The notes under the pieces: model-generated
What the model was told of the DNA's origin: nothing
What the model saw: only the letters and a program-made list of their open reading frames with translations
The model's database searches: none
From: Sphingobacterium sp. UBA7855
Lineage (GTDB): Bacteria; Bacteroidota; Bacteroidia; Sphingobacteriales; Sphingobacteriaceae
Length of the DNA stretch: 64,000 nucleotides
Reading direction: 5' to 3'
NCBI GenBank assembly: GCA_002500745.1
Contig: DLST01000002.1
Location: 248,001-312,000 of the forward strand
In this document: piece by piece, positions 1 to 8,920 of the stretch
How the letters are laid out: each line of letters begins with the position of its first letter
Position numbering within the stretch: the stretch's first letter is position 1
Program-made: the position numbers and the translations under genes

Positions 1-860
1 ATTATCTGGCTAGGCGTAAATTTTATAACTTGATCTTCGGTACGGGTAATCGCTATGGACGGACACCGAAGCTAGAAGATTATGACGCGATTACTCGCAT
101 GCAACTCATCGAATTGTACCAAAAACAAATTGTACCTGGCAATTGCACGTTAATTGTTTCTGGAAACGTTTCCGACGAGCTTTTACAAGAACTTGAGCAG
201 ATTTTTGGAGAGGAGTGGCATGGGGCACCTTCGGTTTCCTTAGAGAAACCTGTATTGATCCAAGGTTCCTCCGAATTATCCTATGAGGAGAAAGATAGCG
301 CTTTGCAGTCTGCTATTCGCTTAGGTTGTCAAACCATTTCAAGAACACATCCTGATTATCCTGCTTTACAGTTTGTTAATACCTTGTTAGGAGGCTTTTT
401 TGGTTCCCGTCTCATGCGTAATATTCGAGAAGAAAAAGGCTACACCTATAGTATTGGTTCAGCCATAGCTACCCTCAAACATACAGGCTTTATGACCATT
501 GTAACCGAAGTTGGGGTGGATGTAACACAAGCGACTTTAGCAGAGATTGAAAAGGAGATCAACTTGTTAAAAGCACAAGTGGCTTCAAAAGACGAGGTAA
601 ATCTTGTTAAAACCTATATGGAAGGTTCAATGTTAGGATCATTGGAAAGTATCTTTTCGCATGCTGATAAGTTTAAAAGTGTATTGTTAAATGAGATGAC
701 ATTAACATATTATTCTTATTATATGGATCAGATTAGAAATATGTCACCTGAAAAGGTGTATGATATTGCCAATAAATATTTGGACTTTAACGCGATGGTG
801 AAAGTTGTTGTTGGTAAAATAAGCCAGGAAGAACCAGTTCATCAAGCGGTTGTAAATTAA
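1..860 (+). CDS. M16 family peptidase, C-terminal part (5' truncated by window edge)
   Basis: This is the distal part of an M16 (insulinase/pitrilysin-like) peptidase. The frame is open to the first base, so the gene starts outside the window; the TTG at 30 is internal coding sequence, not a start. Visible hallmarks are the GGFFGSRLMRNIREEKGYTY region typical of the C-terminal M16 half and a TLIVSGNV strand. The HxxEH zinc motif is not in the visible part. It may therefore be the inactive partner of a two-subunit peptidase or the second half of a long one. The next gene follows after 71 bp on the same strand. Confidence 0.85.
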   Translation, partial: YLARRKFYNLIFGTGNRYGRTPKLEDYDAITRMQLIELYQKQIVPGNCTLIVSGNVSDELLQELEQIFGEEWHGAPSVSLEKPVLIQGSSELSYEEKDSALQSAIRLGCQTISRTHPDYPALQFVNTLLGGFFGSRLMRNIREEKGYTYSIGSAIATLKHTGFMTIVTEVGVDVTQATLAEIEKEINLLKAQVASKDEVNLVKTYMEGSMLGSLESIFSHADKFKSVLLNEMTLTYYSYYMDQIRNMSPEKVYDIANKYLDFNAMVKVVVGKISQEEPVHQAVVN

Positions 861-931
861 ATTTCTTAGACTACGAAAATCGAATACTACTTTGTATTTT
901 TGGTTTTTGATAAAAAAGTGAACTATCCAGT

Positions 932-1885
932 ATGGAATTAAAATTAAAAAGGCCATTGGTATTTTTCGATTTGGAAACTACAGGCGTTAATGTAGCGTCC
1001 GATCGTATTGTTGAAGTGTCATTTCTGAAAGTGATGCCCAGTGGAGAAGAAACAGTCTATACTAAGAAGGTTAATCCGGAAATACCTATTCCGGCGGAAT
1101 CCTCTTTTTTCCATGGGATCTACGATGAGGATGTAAAAGATGCTCCTAATTTTAAAGCGATAGCAGTCGAACTAGCTTCTTTCATTGCGGATGGAGATTT
1201 AGCAGGATATAACTCCAATAAGTTTGATGTGCCAATGTTGATGGAGGAGTTTTTAAGGGCTGGTGTGGATTTTTCATTGGAGGGTAGGGCATTTGTGGAT
1301 GTTCAAAATATCTTTCATCAAATGGAACAACGGACTTTGAAAGCTGCCTATAAGTTTTATTGCAATGAAAACCTCGAAAATGCACATACTGCTGAAGCGG
1401 ATGTACGCGCAACTTACGAAGTTTTGAAAGCGCAGCTGACTAAGTATGAAGGTGTACCTTTTGAAGATAAACATGGTGTGGTGTCTCATCCTGTCGTCAA
1501 CGATGTGGAAGCTTTACATGCATTTACAAATTTAAGTAAGCCAGTGGATTTTGCCGGACGTCTTGTTTACAATGCCGACGGTTTGGAAACGATCAATTTT
1601 GGAAAACACAAAGGAAAACCAATTGTAGAGGTATTTGAGCAGGAGCCGAGCTACTACGCTTGGATGCAAAATGGAGATTTTCCATTGTATACCAAAAAAG
1701 TGCTAGAAAATATCTGGAATAGGTACAAAAAGGAAAAGAATGAGCAAAAAACTAAAGCTGCTGTAGCTCATTCTGCAGAAGATAAAAAACTTGCGAAAAA
1801 AGAGTTCAATAAACAAAATGAAGAGGCGCCACAGAGCATTTCTTTGGATATGTTGAAAGGATTGCAAGATAAATTTAAAAAATAA
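932..1885 (+). CDS. DEDDh-type 3'-5' exonuclease (DnaQ-like)
   Basis: A 317-residue exonuclease of the DnaQ/epsilon fold. ExoI is FFDLETTG with D13 and E15, ExoII lies in GYNSNKFDVPML, and ExoIII is HTAEADVRAT, whose HxxxxD spacing marks the DEDDh class. Metal-dependent removal of 3' nucleotides is therefore expected. Beyond the nuclease domain is a module around INFGKHKGKPI and PSYYAWMQNGDFP, resembling the small domain that follows ExoX-type nucleases, then a Lys-rich tail. No polymerase domain is fused, so this is more likely a repair or recycling nuclease than the replicative epsilon subunit. It sits 28 bp before trxB. Confidence 0.85.
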   Translation: MELKLKRPLVFFDLETTGVNVASDRIVEVSFLKVMPSGEETVYTKKVNPEIPIPAESSFFHGIYDEDVKDAPNFKAIAVELASFIADGDLAGYNSNKFDVPMLMEEFLRAGVDFSLEGRAFVDVQNIFHQMEQRTLKAAYKFYCNENLENAHTAEADVRATYEVLKAQLTKYEGVPFEDKHGVVSHPVVNDVEALHAFTNLSKPVDFAGRLVYNADGLETINFGKHKGKPIVEVFEQEPSYYAWMQNGDFPLYTKKVLENIWNRYKKEKNEQKTKAAVAHSAEDKKLAKKEFNKQNEEAPQSISLDMLKGLQDKFKK

Positions 1886-1913
1886 CTTTAATTAATAGCT
1901 TAGAAAAAGTATT

Positions 1914-2870
1914 ATGGAATTCAAACAAGAAGTTGAGCATATACAGTGTTTGATTATTGGTTCGGGGCCAGCAGGCTATACGGCAGCAATTTATGCAGCA
2001 CGTGCGGATATGAAACCAGTAGTTTATACCGGTATTGTTCCGGGGGGACAATTGACACAAACCACTGAAGTGGACAATTTTCCAGGTTATCCAAAAGGTA
2101 TTACGGGCCCCGTGATGATGGAAGATCTGCGTGAACAAGCGGAGCGCTTTGGTACTTCAGTTCGTTTTGGATATGTGACTAAAGTGGATTTTACAGGGGA
2201 GTTACACCGTGTTGAGATCGATGGAACTGTACAAGTTACCGCAGATACAGTCATTATCGCAACAGGAGCAACCGCAAAATGGTTAGGTCTGGAATCTGAA
2301 CAAAAATATAATGGCTTTGGAGTTTCTGCATGTGCTGTTTGCGATGGATTCTTCTTTAAAAACCAAGAGGTTGCAATTGTAGGTGCTGGGGATACAGCGG
2401 CAGAAGAAGCAACATATCTTGCAAAATTATGCTCAAAAGTACATATGTTGGTGCGCCGTGACGAGTTTCGTGCTTCTAAAGCAATGGTACATCGTGTTAT
2501 GAACACGCCAAATATTGAAGTTCACTACAATTCTGAAGCAAAAGAAGTTTTGGGAGATGGTCAAGTGGTGACCGGAATACGTGTTATTAACAACAAAGAC
2601 CAGTGTGAAAAAGATCTCGAAGTAACAGGTTTCTTTGTCGCTATTGGGCATAAGCCTAATACCGAGCTTTTCACAGGTGTATTGGATATGGATGAAACAG
2701 GCTATTTGATCACCAAACCCGATAGTACAGCTACCAATATACCAGGAGTGTTTGCTTGTGGAGACGTTCAGGATAATGTCTTCCGTCAGGCGATCACCGC
2801 TGCGGGTACAGGTTGTATGGCAGCTTTGGAAGCTGAAAGATATTTAGCGGCTAAAGAAAGCGGCGAATAA
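1914..2870 (+). CDS. trxB: Thioredoxin-disulfide reductase
   Basis: A cytoplasmic FAD- and NADPH-dependent reductase of 318 residues, the usual bacterial TrxB length, that keeps thioredoxin reduced. The N-terminal FAD site is IGSGPAGYTAAIYAARA, the redox pair is C140/C143 in ACAVCDG, the NADPH site is GAGDTAAEEA, and the C-terminal flavin motif is ACGDVQDNVFRQA. All expected elements are intact. A strong hairpin follows 12 bp after the stop. Confidence 0.97.
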   Translation: MEFKQEVEHIQCLIIGSGPAGYTAAIYAARADMKPVVYTGIVPGGQLTQTTEVDNFPGYPKGITGPVMMEDLREQAERFGTSVRFGYVTKVDFTGELHRVEIDGTVQVTADTVIIATGATAKWLGLESEQKYNGFGVSACAVCDGFFFKNQEVAIVGAGDTAAEEATYLAKLCSKVHMLVRRDEFRASKAMVHRVMNTPNIEVHYNSEAKEVLGDGQVVTGIRVINNKDQCEKDLEVTGFFVAIGHKPNTELFTGVLDMDETGYLITKPDSTATNIPGVFACGDVQDNVFRQAITAAGTGCMAALEAERYLAAKESGE

Positions 2871-2881
2871 TCAAGTTGAAA

Positions 2882-2920
2882 TAAAAGAGGGGCATTGCAC
2901 AAAAGCATGTCCCTCTTTTA
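2882..2920. terminator. Bidirectional terminator between trxB and rnhA
   Basis: Arms 2882-2895 and 2907-2920 pair over 14 positions with one G-U. There is an A-run on one flank and a T-run on the other, so it can act on both strands. It lies between the convergent 3' ends of trxB and rnhA. Confidence 0.85.
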
Positions 2921-3421
2921 TTTACCTTCCTCCATTTCAAAGACACTGTCAATTTTCCAGTTCACTTTGTCCTTGGCTGCAGCAACAGCCAAACGATCGC
3001 AACGCTCATTTAACGGATGCCCAGCGTGACCTTTTACCCATACAAGTCGTACGTTGTGCAATTTATAGGCGCTCATTAACCGCAACCAGAGATCCTTATT
3101 TTTTTTCCCAGCGAAACCTTTTTGGATCCAGCCATATACCCACTTTTTATCAATGGCATCAATAACATATTTGGAGTCAGAATACACGGTAACTTGCTGA
3201 TGCAAGTTTTTTAAGGCCTCAAGGCCAACGATAACCGCCATTAGCTCCATTCTGTTGTTGGTCGTTTTACGGTAACCACCCGAAAACTCCTTTTCGATAA
3301 GTTTGCCTTTAAAGGTTTCATTATCGCCCGTATAAATAGTTCTTAAAATAGTTCCGTAACCTCCTGGGCCTGGATTCCCGCTTGAAGCACCATCTGTATA
3401 TAATTCGATCATACCCCTCAA
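2918..3421 (-). CDS. rnhA: Ribonuclease HI
   Basis: Cleaves RNA in RNA-DNA hybrids. The 167 residues hold the whole RNase H fold: D10 in [12 protein letters not shown]59 in NNRMELMA, D82 in YSDSKYV and D142 in NERCDRLA form the metal-binding DEDD set, and the GHAGHPLN loop supplies the mobile His. Translation could begin at the first Met (3421) or at the Met three codons later (3412), which gives the more typical MIELYTDG start. It is convergent with trxB and shares its terminator. Confidence 0.95.
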   Translation of the reverse strand: MRGMIELYTDGASSGNPGPGGYGTILRTIYTGDNETFKGKLIEKEFSGGYRKTTNNRMELMAVIVGLEALKNLHQQVTVYSDSKYVIDAIDKKWVYGWIQKGFAGKKNKDLWLRLMSAYKLHNVRLVWVKGHAGHPLNERCDRLAVAAAKDKVNWKIDSVFEMEEGK

Positions 3422-3689
3422 ACATAGATAAATTTGCTTTTATATCCAATAATAACGAACATCTATTGCGATAGGTTATAAGTAACTTTCTGAATATCCT
3501 CGTGTTTATTATCCATATGTAGCTAATCATAAGCGATTCTTGGGATAAGCGATTCAATTTATGCTGCTTCTAAAATATGGAAGCAATTTGTTTGTTGTAT
3601 GCACAATTTATCGCTTAAACAATATAACTCTGCAAATTTATATGTATTTTTCCGGCATAAACTTGTTATGTAAACTGTAAAATTACCTT

Positions 3690-3775
3690 ATGAACTATCG
3701 AAAGATTTCTCTTTTTATCTTTTAGCGTCTGCGTGCCTAAACGTTTCAGCTCAGGACAATGTATCCACGCAAAAA
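3690..3775 (+). other. Out-of-frame signal peptide of the GH29 gene (apparent 1-bp frameshift)
   Basis: ATG 3690 opens MNYRKISLFIF and then meets TAG at 3723. The frame of the downstream fucosidase has no start codon here but reads LLASACLNVSAQ, a classic signal-peptide core and cleavage site, straight into the enzyme. One extra T in the run 3712-3716 would join them as MNYRKISLFYLLASACLNVSAQ. The break is therefore probably a homopolymer deletion, real or a sequencing error. Confidence 0.75.
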
Positions 3776-5527
3776 ATGGATTGGTTTGAAGATGCCAAAT
3801 TGGGTATTTTTATTCACTGGGGTATTTATTCTGTAGATGGGATCTCAGAATCTTGGTCATTCTTCAATAATTATATTAACCATGACAATTATATCAAACA
3901 GCTTAATGGGTTTACAGCAAAGGGTTATAAACCCAAGGAATGGGCCAAATTGATTAAAGATGCTGGTGCGAAATACACGGTGATTACGACCAAACACCAT
4001 GACGGAATCTCGATGTGGAATACGAAGGCTGATAAAGCGATCACTACATTACAAGACGCGGCTGCAAAACAGGATGTAATTACACCGTTTGTGAAAGCAA
4101 TACAAGAAGAGGGCTTGCACACTGGACTGTATTATTCGTTACCCGATTGGAGCCACCCATATTATGATGTTTTTACGCGCAATAGAAAGCGTTATGAATT
4201 GAAAGGAGAGCCTATCCGTTGGAATAACTACGTCAAATACTACCAACAGCAACTAAGCGAATTATCTGAACAATTTAAACCGGATTTAATTTGGTTTGAC
4301 GGAGACTGGGAACATACGGCAGAAGAATGGAAATCGCAAGAGACTCTGAATCTTTTGCGAAAATATAATCCGAATATTATTATAAACTCGCGATTGAACC
4401 ATCATGGCGATTACGAAACTCCTGAGCAGGGGATTCCGGTAACGCGTCCAGATAGTAAGTTTTGGGAACTTTGCTATACTATGAATGATTCCTGGGGATA
4501 TCAACCCTTTGATAAGAAATACAAATCATCCAATATGATTATTCGGACATTGGTAGACTGCATTTCCATGGGAGGAAATCTTTTATTGGATATTGGTCCG
4601 AAGGCTGACGGAACTATTCCTGAGGAGCAATTAGAGATTTTAAAGCAGCTTGGACGATGGACACGTAAACATGCCGACGCAATCTACGGTACAAGGGCTG
4701 GTATTCCATTTGCAAACTACAGTGGGAAGTCTGCTTTATCGAAAGACAGAAAAACACTTTATCTATATGTTTACGAAAAGAAACCAGAGCTTTTGCTCAA
4801 AGGGCTGGTCAATTATACAGCCATCAAAACTGTTTCAGTTGTTGGAGATATAGCCTCGAAAGTGAACCTTAAATCAGCGGATGGAGTTGTTCAGCTAGAT
4901 TTGACCAAGGTGAATTTCGATCAGGATGTTACCGTACTCGAGTTGAATTTTGCCGAGGCGCTTCGTTGGGAGTCACCGAGAGATACCAAAGTTACATTGA
5001 AATCTGTGTTGGATAACCCAGTTGCCGATAGAGCCTTGGTTCAGATTGCCTCAACACTGCACCTAGGTAACAATATTTTTAATAATTCAGGATTGACTGT
5101 GGATGGTATGGATACCAAACTAGGGAGTAACAGTGAGATCAATTCAACGGTACTGAATTGGATTAAAGATCATGCCGAAGCACTTTACGAAACTGGAGAA
5201 GGATTGCCTGAGGGACATTACGAAGGGCTCAGTACGCTTTCCAAAGATCGTCAGACCCTATATCTTTTTGTCGAGGGGAAACCAACAGGCCCAATTGCGC
5301 TAAAAGGTATCAAGAATGGCGTAGCGAGAGTACGTTTAGTTGGCGAAGGATCAATGATCAACCATGAAGTCTTTAATAAGCTATACTGGAGTACTATTCC
5401 CGGGATTATCTATATCGAAGCCCCTGCAGAACGATTAGATAAAAACATGACGGTTATTGCCATATTATTGGATGCCCCTATAGAACTCTATCGGGAGAAA
5501 GTCGGTGCTATTGAGAGTAACCTTTAA
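3776..5527 (+). CDS. GH29 alpha-L-fucosidase (start affected by frameshift)
   Basis: Family GH29 retaining alpha-L-fucosidase, which releases fucose from glycans. The first ~330 residues form the barrel: WFEDAKLGIFIHWGIYS at the N-terminus, TKHHDGISMW, and PDLIWFDGDW with D175 as likely nucleophile. MGGNLLLDIGPKADG closes the barrel. Two related C-terminal modules follow, around RWTRKHADAIYGTRAGIP (about 300) and NWIKDHAEALYETGEGLP (about 460), each followed by LSKDR(K/Q)TLYL, so the tail is duplicated. ATG 3776 is the first start in frame but lies after the mature N-terminus. The signal peptide is encoded upstream in a shifted frame, so as written the protein would stay in the cytoplasm, unlike most Bacteroidota homologues. 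Confidence 0.88.
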   Translation: MDWFEDAKLGIFIHWGIYSVDGISESWSFFNNYINHDNYIKQLNGFTAKGYKPKEWAKLIKDAGAKYTVITTKHHDGISMWNTKADKAITTLQDAAAKQDVITPFVKAIQEEGLHTGLYYSLPDWSHPYYDVFTRNRKRYELKGEPIRWNNYVKYYQQQLSELSEQFKPDLIWFDGDWEHTAEEWKSQETLNLLRKYNPNIIINSRLNHHGDYETPEQGIPVTRPDSKFWELCYTMNDSWGYQPFDKKYKSSNMIIRTLVDCISMGGNLLLDIGPKADGTIPEEQLEILKQLGRWTRKHADAIYGTRAGIPFANYSGKSALSKDRKTLYLYVYEKKPELLLKGLVNYTAIKTVSVVGDIASKVNLKSADGVVQLDLTKVNFDQDVTVLELNFAEALRWESPRDTKVTLKSVLDNPVADRALVQIASTLHLGNNIFNNSGLTVDGMDTKLGSNSEINSTVLNWIKDHAEALYETGEGLPEGHYEGLSTLSKDRQTLYLFVEGKPTGPIALKGIKNGVARVRLVGEGSMINHEVFNKLYWSTIPGIIYIEAPAERLDKNMTVIAILLDAPIELYREKVGAIESNL

Positions 5528-5591
5528 ACTAGGTGTACGCGATATTTCTCCTGGTTTGTGGCACGATAGCATTTTTTATTAATTTAGTCCT

Positions 5592-6047
5592 ATGAATGTG
5601 TTTCAAATTGCATTAATTCCGCTTTTCGCTCTTATTTTTATTTGTTGCTATTCTGGGGATGGAAGTAAGACTGAACGCTTGCGGGCTGATTCTTTGGTAA
5701 GGGAAGTGGTTCAAGGAAATTTATCTTTACTAAGTTTGGCAGAGTCTAATGAATTTATGTATTTTAAGGATAAATATTTTTATGAGCCTGCAAATTTAAA
5801 GATTATTTCGAAGTTTGATAAAATACAAATTCAAGTGGTGACCTATAGAATATATCAGCATGTTAAATTGGAGAACAATCGGTATCGGTTTCATATTCAA
5901 AATGCCAGGCAATTGCATATTCCAAATAAAGCTTTTGTATATTACCAACGTTCGTTTGAGGAAATGAATCGGCGGGCTGCGGCGAGTAAAGATTCTATTC
6001 GATTAAAGCTTCCTAATGATTATGCGACTTTGCTGATAGCGGAATGA
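5592..6047 (+). CDS. Hypothetical exported or lipoprotein-like protein
   Basis: 151 residues, not recognised. A hydrophobic N-terminus (FQIALIPLFALIFICCYSG) ends in a Cys pair, so it could be a lipoprotein or secreted protein, though the lipobox is poor. The rest is charged and Tyr-rich with predicted mixed alpha/beta content and no known motif. It stands alone between the fucosidase and the sirtuin. Confidence 0.6.
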   Translation: MNVFQIALIPLFALIFICCYSGDGSKTERLRADSLVREVVQGNLSLLSLAESNEFMYFKDKYFYEPANLKIISKFDKIQIQVVTYRIYQHVKLENNRYRFHIQNARQLHIPNKAFVYYQRSFEEMNRRAAASKDSIRLKLPNDYATLLIAE

Positions 6048-6121
6048 TCGATGGTAGGCGTTCTTCCTCCAGATGGTCACCTAAGAGGGTTATTTTTAAA
6101 TTCATTACGAAGTAAATTGAG

Positions 6122-6811
6122 ATGAAAAAGAAAAATATCGTAGTATTAAGTGGAGCTGGTATTTCGGCAGAAAGTGGTATACCTACATTTAGGGATGCAA
6201 ACGGATTATGGGAGGGGCATGATGTGATGGAAGTAGCTTCTATTGAGGGCTGGCGTAGAAATCCGTCACTGGTCCAAGAGTTTTATAATCTGAGAAGGAG
6301 GGCGGCTTCGTTGGCACAAGCAAACCTCGCTCATTTTGCTTTAGCCAAACTTGAATCTAAATACAATGTAGTTGTTATCACACAAAATGTCGATCTCTTA
6401 CACGAGCAAGCGGGGTCATCGCAAGTTATTCATTTGCATGGTCGCCTAGATCAGGCAAAGTCCTCTATTGATGACCGACTGGTTTATCCAATTGTCGGAA
6501 ATGAGATCAAAATGGGGGATCTGTGTCAAAAAGGGAGTCAGTTGAGGCCTAATATCGTCTGGTTTGGAGAGGCCGTACCAGCAATCGAAGAGGCTGTCCA
6601 TTTCGTTTCGGAAGCTGATATATTGATCATTGTAGGTACCTCGTTGCAAGTTTATCCTGCAGCTGGACTCAAAGAATTTGCACCCAATCGTTGCAAAACA
6701 TTTTTAATCGATAAAAAAATACCGAACAACAAATCCTTGCGTAATATAACTTTTTTTGAGGAGGCAGCTACTGTCGCTGTTCCCAAATTAGTAAAGGAAT
6801 TACTTGATTAG
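6122..6811 (+). CDS. cobB: Sir2-family NAD-dependent protein deacylase
   Basis: Class III-type sirtuin of 229 residues that removes acyl groups from lysine using NAD. The motifs are LSGAGISAESGIPTFRD (NAD site), TQNVD at 87-91, catalytic H106 in HLHG, and NIVWFGE. Y55 and R58 in EFYNLRR match the Tyr-x-x-Arg pair that favours succinyl/malonyl-lysine in CobB and SIRT5. The four-Cys zinc knuckle is missing: only one Cys (DLCQKG) remains where four are usual. The next gene begins 23 bp later. Confidence 0.92.
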   Translation: MKKKNIVVLSGAGISAESGIPTFRDANGLWEGHDVMEVASIEGWRRNPSLVQEFYNLRRRAASLAQANLAHFALAKLESKYNVVVITQNVDLLHEQAGSSQVIHLHGRLDQAKSSIDDRLVYPIVGNEIKMGDLCQKGSQLRPNIVWFGEAVPAIEEAVHFVSEADILIIVGTSLQVYPAAGLKEFAPNRCKTFLIDKKIPNNKSLRNITFFEEAATVAVPKLVKELLD

Positions 6812-6834
6812 ATAACAGACAGTTTAAAAAAAAT

Positions 6835-7932
6835 ATGAAAAAAGCAATAGGAATTCTTTGCGTATCATTTGCTGTTATAGCCTGCCATAATAATTCGCAA
6901 ATTAAAGTAAACACAAGCACATATAATCAGCCTTTAGTTTTGGATAGTATGCAAGCGAAGCATTTGCTCAGTTTACCATTACATTGCATCGGAGTGGAGT
7001 ATCCCAATAAACTCGGACAGGTGCTAGGTAATGATCTCGATCTGAAATCACCGCGCATACTACACCCAATTTTTTATGGTTGTTTTGATTGGCATTCTTC
7101 TGTACATGGTTATTGGTCAATCGTCCATATTTTGAAGGAATTTCCCAATCTGGATAGTTCTGGAGAAATTCGGCGGCAATTAAACCAAAATATAACAGCA
7201 GAAAATGTTGCGATCGAACTAGCTTTTTTCAAAGATAAGAATAATAAAAATTTTGAGCGTACGTATGGATGGGCTTGGTTGTTACAGTTACATAAAGAGT
7301 TGTTAACCTGGAAAGATGCAGATGCAAAACGCTGGGCCATGAACCTAGAACCTTTGGCGAGTCATGTCGTACGATCTTATGAGGAGTATCTGCCCAAATT
7401 GGTTTATCCGATCAGAACAGGATACCACGATAATTCTGCATTTGGTCTTTCGTTGTCTTTAGATTACGCGAGAACTACGGGGAATGTAACATTCGAAAAA
7501 TCATTGATGACTAATGCTTCACGATTATTTAGCCAAGACAAAGGCTGCAACATTTCTTTTGAGCCAAGTGGAAGTGATTTTCTTTCTCCTTGTCTTGAGG
7601 AAGCACTATGTATGAGTTTGGTACTTCAAAAGGAGGATTACCGCAAATGGCTGAAGGAATTTATGCCAGAGCTGTTTAGTGTAAGCTTCAATCTTGAGCC
7701 CGGTATTGTGAAAGACCGGACAGATGGACATTTAGTTCATTTGGATGGACTTAACTTTAGTCGTGCAAATTGTTTGAATGGTATCGCAAGGGCTCTTCCT
7801 GAGTTGAGTTATCTACACAAATTGGCTAATAAACATTTAATGTACTCTTTGCCTAATATTACAAACAATGATGACTATATGGGTTCGCATTGGCTAGGTA
7901 CATTTGCTTTGTATGCCTTATCCAAGCATTGA
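6835..7932 (+). CDS. DUF2891 family lipoprotein
   Basis: 365 residues with a lipoprotein signal (VSFAVIAC, Cys at about 17). The mature part matches the DUF2891 pattern: HPIFYGCFDWHSSVHGYW near the N-terminus, RTYGWAWLLQL in the middle, YHDNSAFGLSLSLDYAR later, and DYMGSHWLGTFA at the end. The fold is probably an alpha/alpha toroid. The function of the family is not established; carbohydrate-related activity is only a guess. Confidence 0.85.
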   Translation: MKKAIGILCVSFAVIACHNNSQIKVNTSTYNQPLVLDSMQAKHLLSLPLHCIGVEYPNKLGQVLGNDLDLKSPRILHPIFYGCFDWHSSVHGYWSIVHILKEFPNLDSSGEIRRQLNQNITAENVAIELAFFKDKNNKNFERTYGWAWLLQLHKELLTWKDADAKRWAMNLEPLASHVVRSYEEYLPKLVYPIRTGYHDNSAFGLSLSLDYARTTGNVTFEKSLMTNASRLFSQDKGCNISFEPSGSDFLSPCLEEALCMSLVLQKEDYRKWLKEFMPELFSVSFNLEPGIVKDRTDGHLVHLDGLNFSRANCLNGIARALPELSYLHKLANKHLMYSLPNITNNDDYMGSHWLGTFALYALSKH

Positions 7933-8055
7933 TTTTAGAAGATTATTTTGGTAAAATAAAAAGTAACAAATCGCCATTTTGTACAAAATAAATAGAGAAC
8001 TTAAACGTTATTAATACAAATACTTTTCATAAAATAGGTTAATATATGGCTAAGA

Positions 8056-8085
8056 CCCTAGAGTTCCCCGCTCTAGGGCTTTTTA
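8056..8085 (+). terminator. Rho-independent terminator after the DUF2891 gene
   Basis: Perfect 8-bp stem (8056-8063 with 8071-8078, CCCTAGAG/CTCTAGGG), a 7-nt loop, and a following CTTTTTAT tract on the plus strand. It lies about 120 bp after the stop codon. Confidence 0.75.
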
Positions 8086-8106
8086 TGTTTAGTTAATGGT
8101 GTACTA

Positions 8107-8772
8107 TCAATCTCCTTTAATTAATTTGAGATCTTTAAAATGTCCTAAAGTGCCCGGGCCGACCCAGAGTGCAATGCTTCCCCGCAAGTCTTTGCCCTGT
8201 TTGAGATCATTAACGATCAAAGTTGGCTGAGAAGATTCATTTAAATAAAGTTTCGCCTTTTCGTCATTGACTTCAATTTTTACTTTTATCCATTCCCCAG
8301 GTCCCATATCAGCATAAGCTTCATACTTTCCAGGACTCTCTTCCCTTAATTTTTCCCAAGGATATCCCGGAATAGAGATATATTGGGTTGCATGGTTTCT
8401 ACGCAATTGTTCTTCAGCCCGGCCATTTGTTGGACGTAGGTAAAAGATTTCTGTTTTTGAGATGTCGCCGCTTGTTCGAAAAGCAATGCCCACAAAGCCA
8501 CGGGCGGTTTCTCCCGCTTGATCCATGGGCTGGCCCGCAACGCTTACCTCAATCACTCCGTTATGGAAGTCGACATTTTTTAACAGTGCCATTGTTTTTT
8601 CACCATCTGTAAGTCCTTTTACCTGTAGTACATTTTCTCCCTTGAAGTTCGTTAACTGAGTAGCTACCTGCGAAGGCAATACATTATTTGGTATCAATTT
8701 GATTTTTTGAGCATATAGCTGCGAAAGTAAAAAGTAGCCAAGAGCAAAACAGAGAATCTTCTTTGTAAGCAT
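8107..8772 (-). CDS. Secreted DUF1080-like (concanavalin-fold) protein
   Basis: 221 residues with a signal peptide (LCFALGYFLLSQLYAQ, cleaved after AQ). The remainder reads as a jelly-roll domain: NGVIEVSVAGQP, GFVGIAFRTS, FYLRPTNG, EWIKVKIEVND, and a terminal GHFKDLKL, the pattern of DUF1080/LamG-like domains. Some relatives act as 3-keto-disaccharide hydrolases, others only bind sugar. It is divergent from the Gfo/Idh/MocA oxidoreductase gene, a frequent partner of DUF1080 proteins in keto-sugar metabolism. Confidence 0.75.
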   Translation of the reverse strand: MLTKKILCFALGYFLLSQLYAQKIKLIPNNVLPSQVATQLTNFKGENVLQVKGLTDGEKTMALLKNVDFHNGVIEVSVAGQPMDQAGETARGFVGIAFRTSGDISKTEIFYLRPTNGRAEEQLRRNHATQYISIPGYPWEKLREESPGKYEAYADMGPGEWIKVKIEVNDEKAKLYLNESSQPTLIVNDLKQGKDLRGSIALWVGPGTLGHFKDLKLIKGD

Positions 8773-8920
8773 AATAGTTATTTAATGATCTTAATCGTTA
8801 CCTAAGGTAGTAAAAGTGTTATTTAAAAGCAATTAAATATTCACGTAAACAGCTATTAATGACAGCTTTTTAATGGTTTATTGCCTATTATTCTTATATT
8901 AGGTAATAAACTATTAAATT

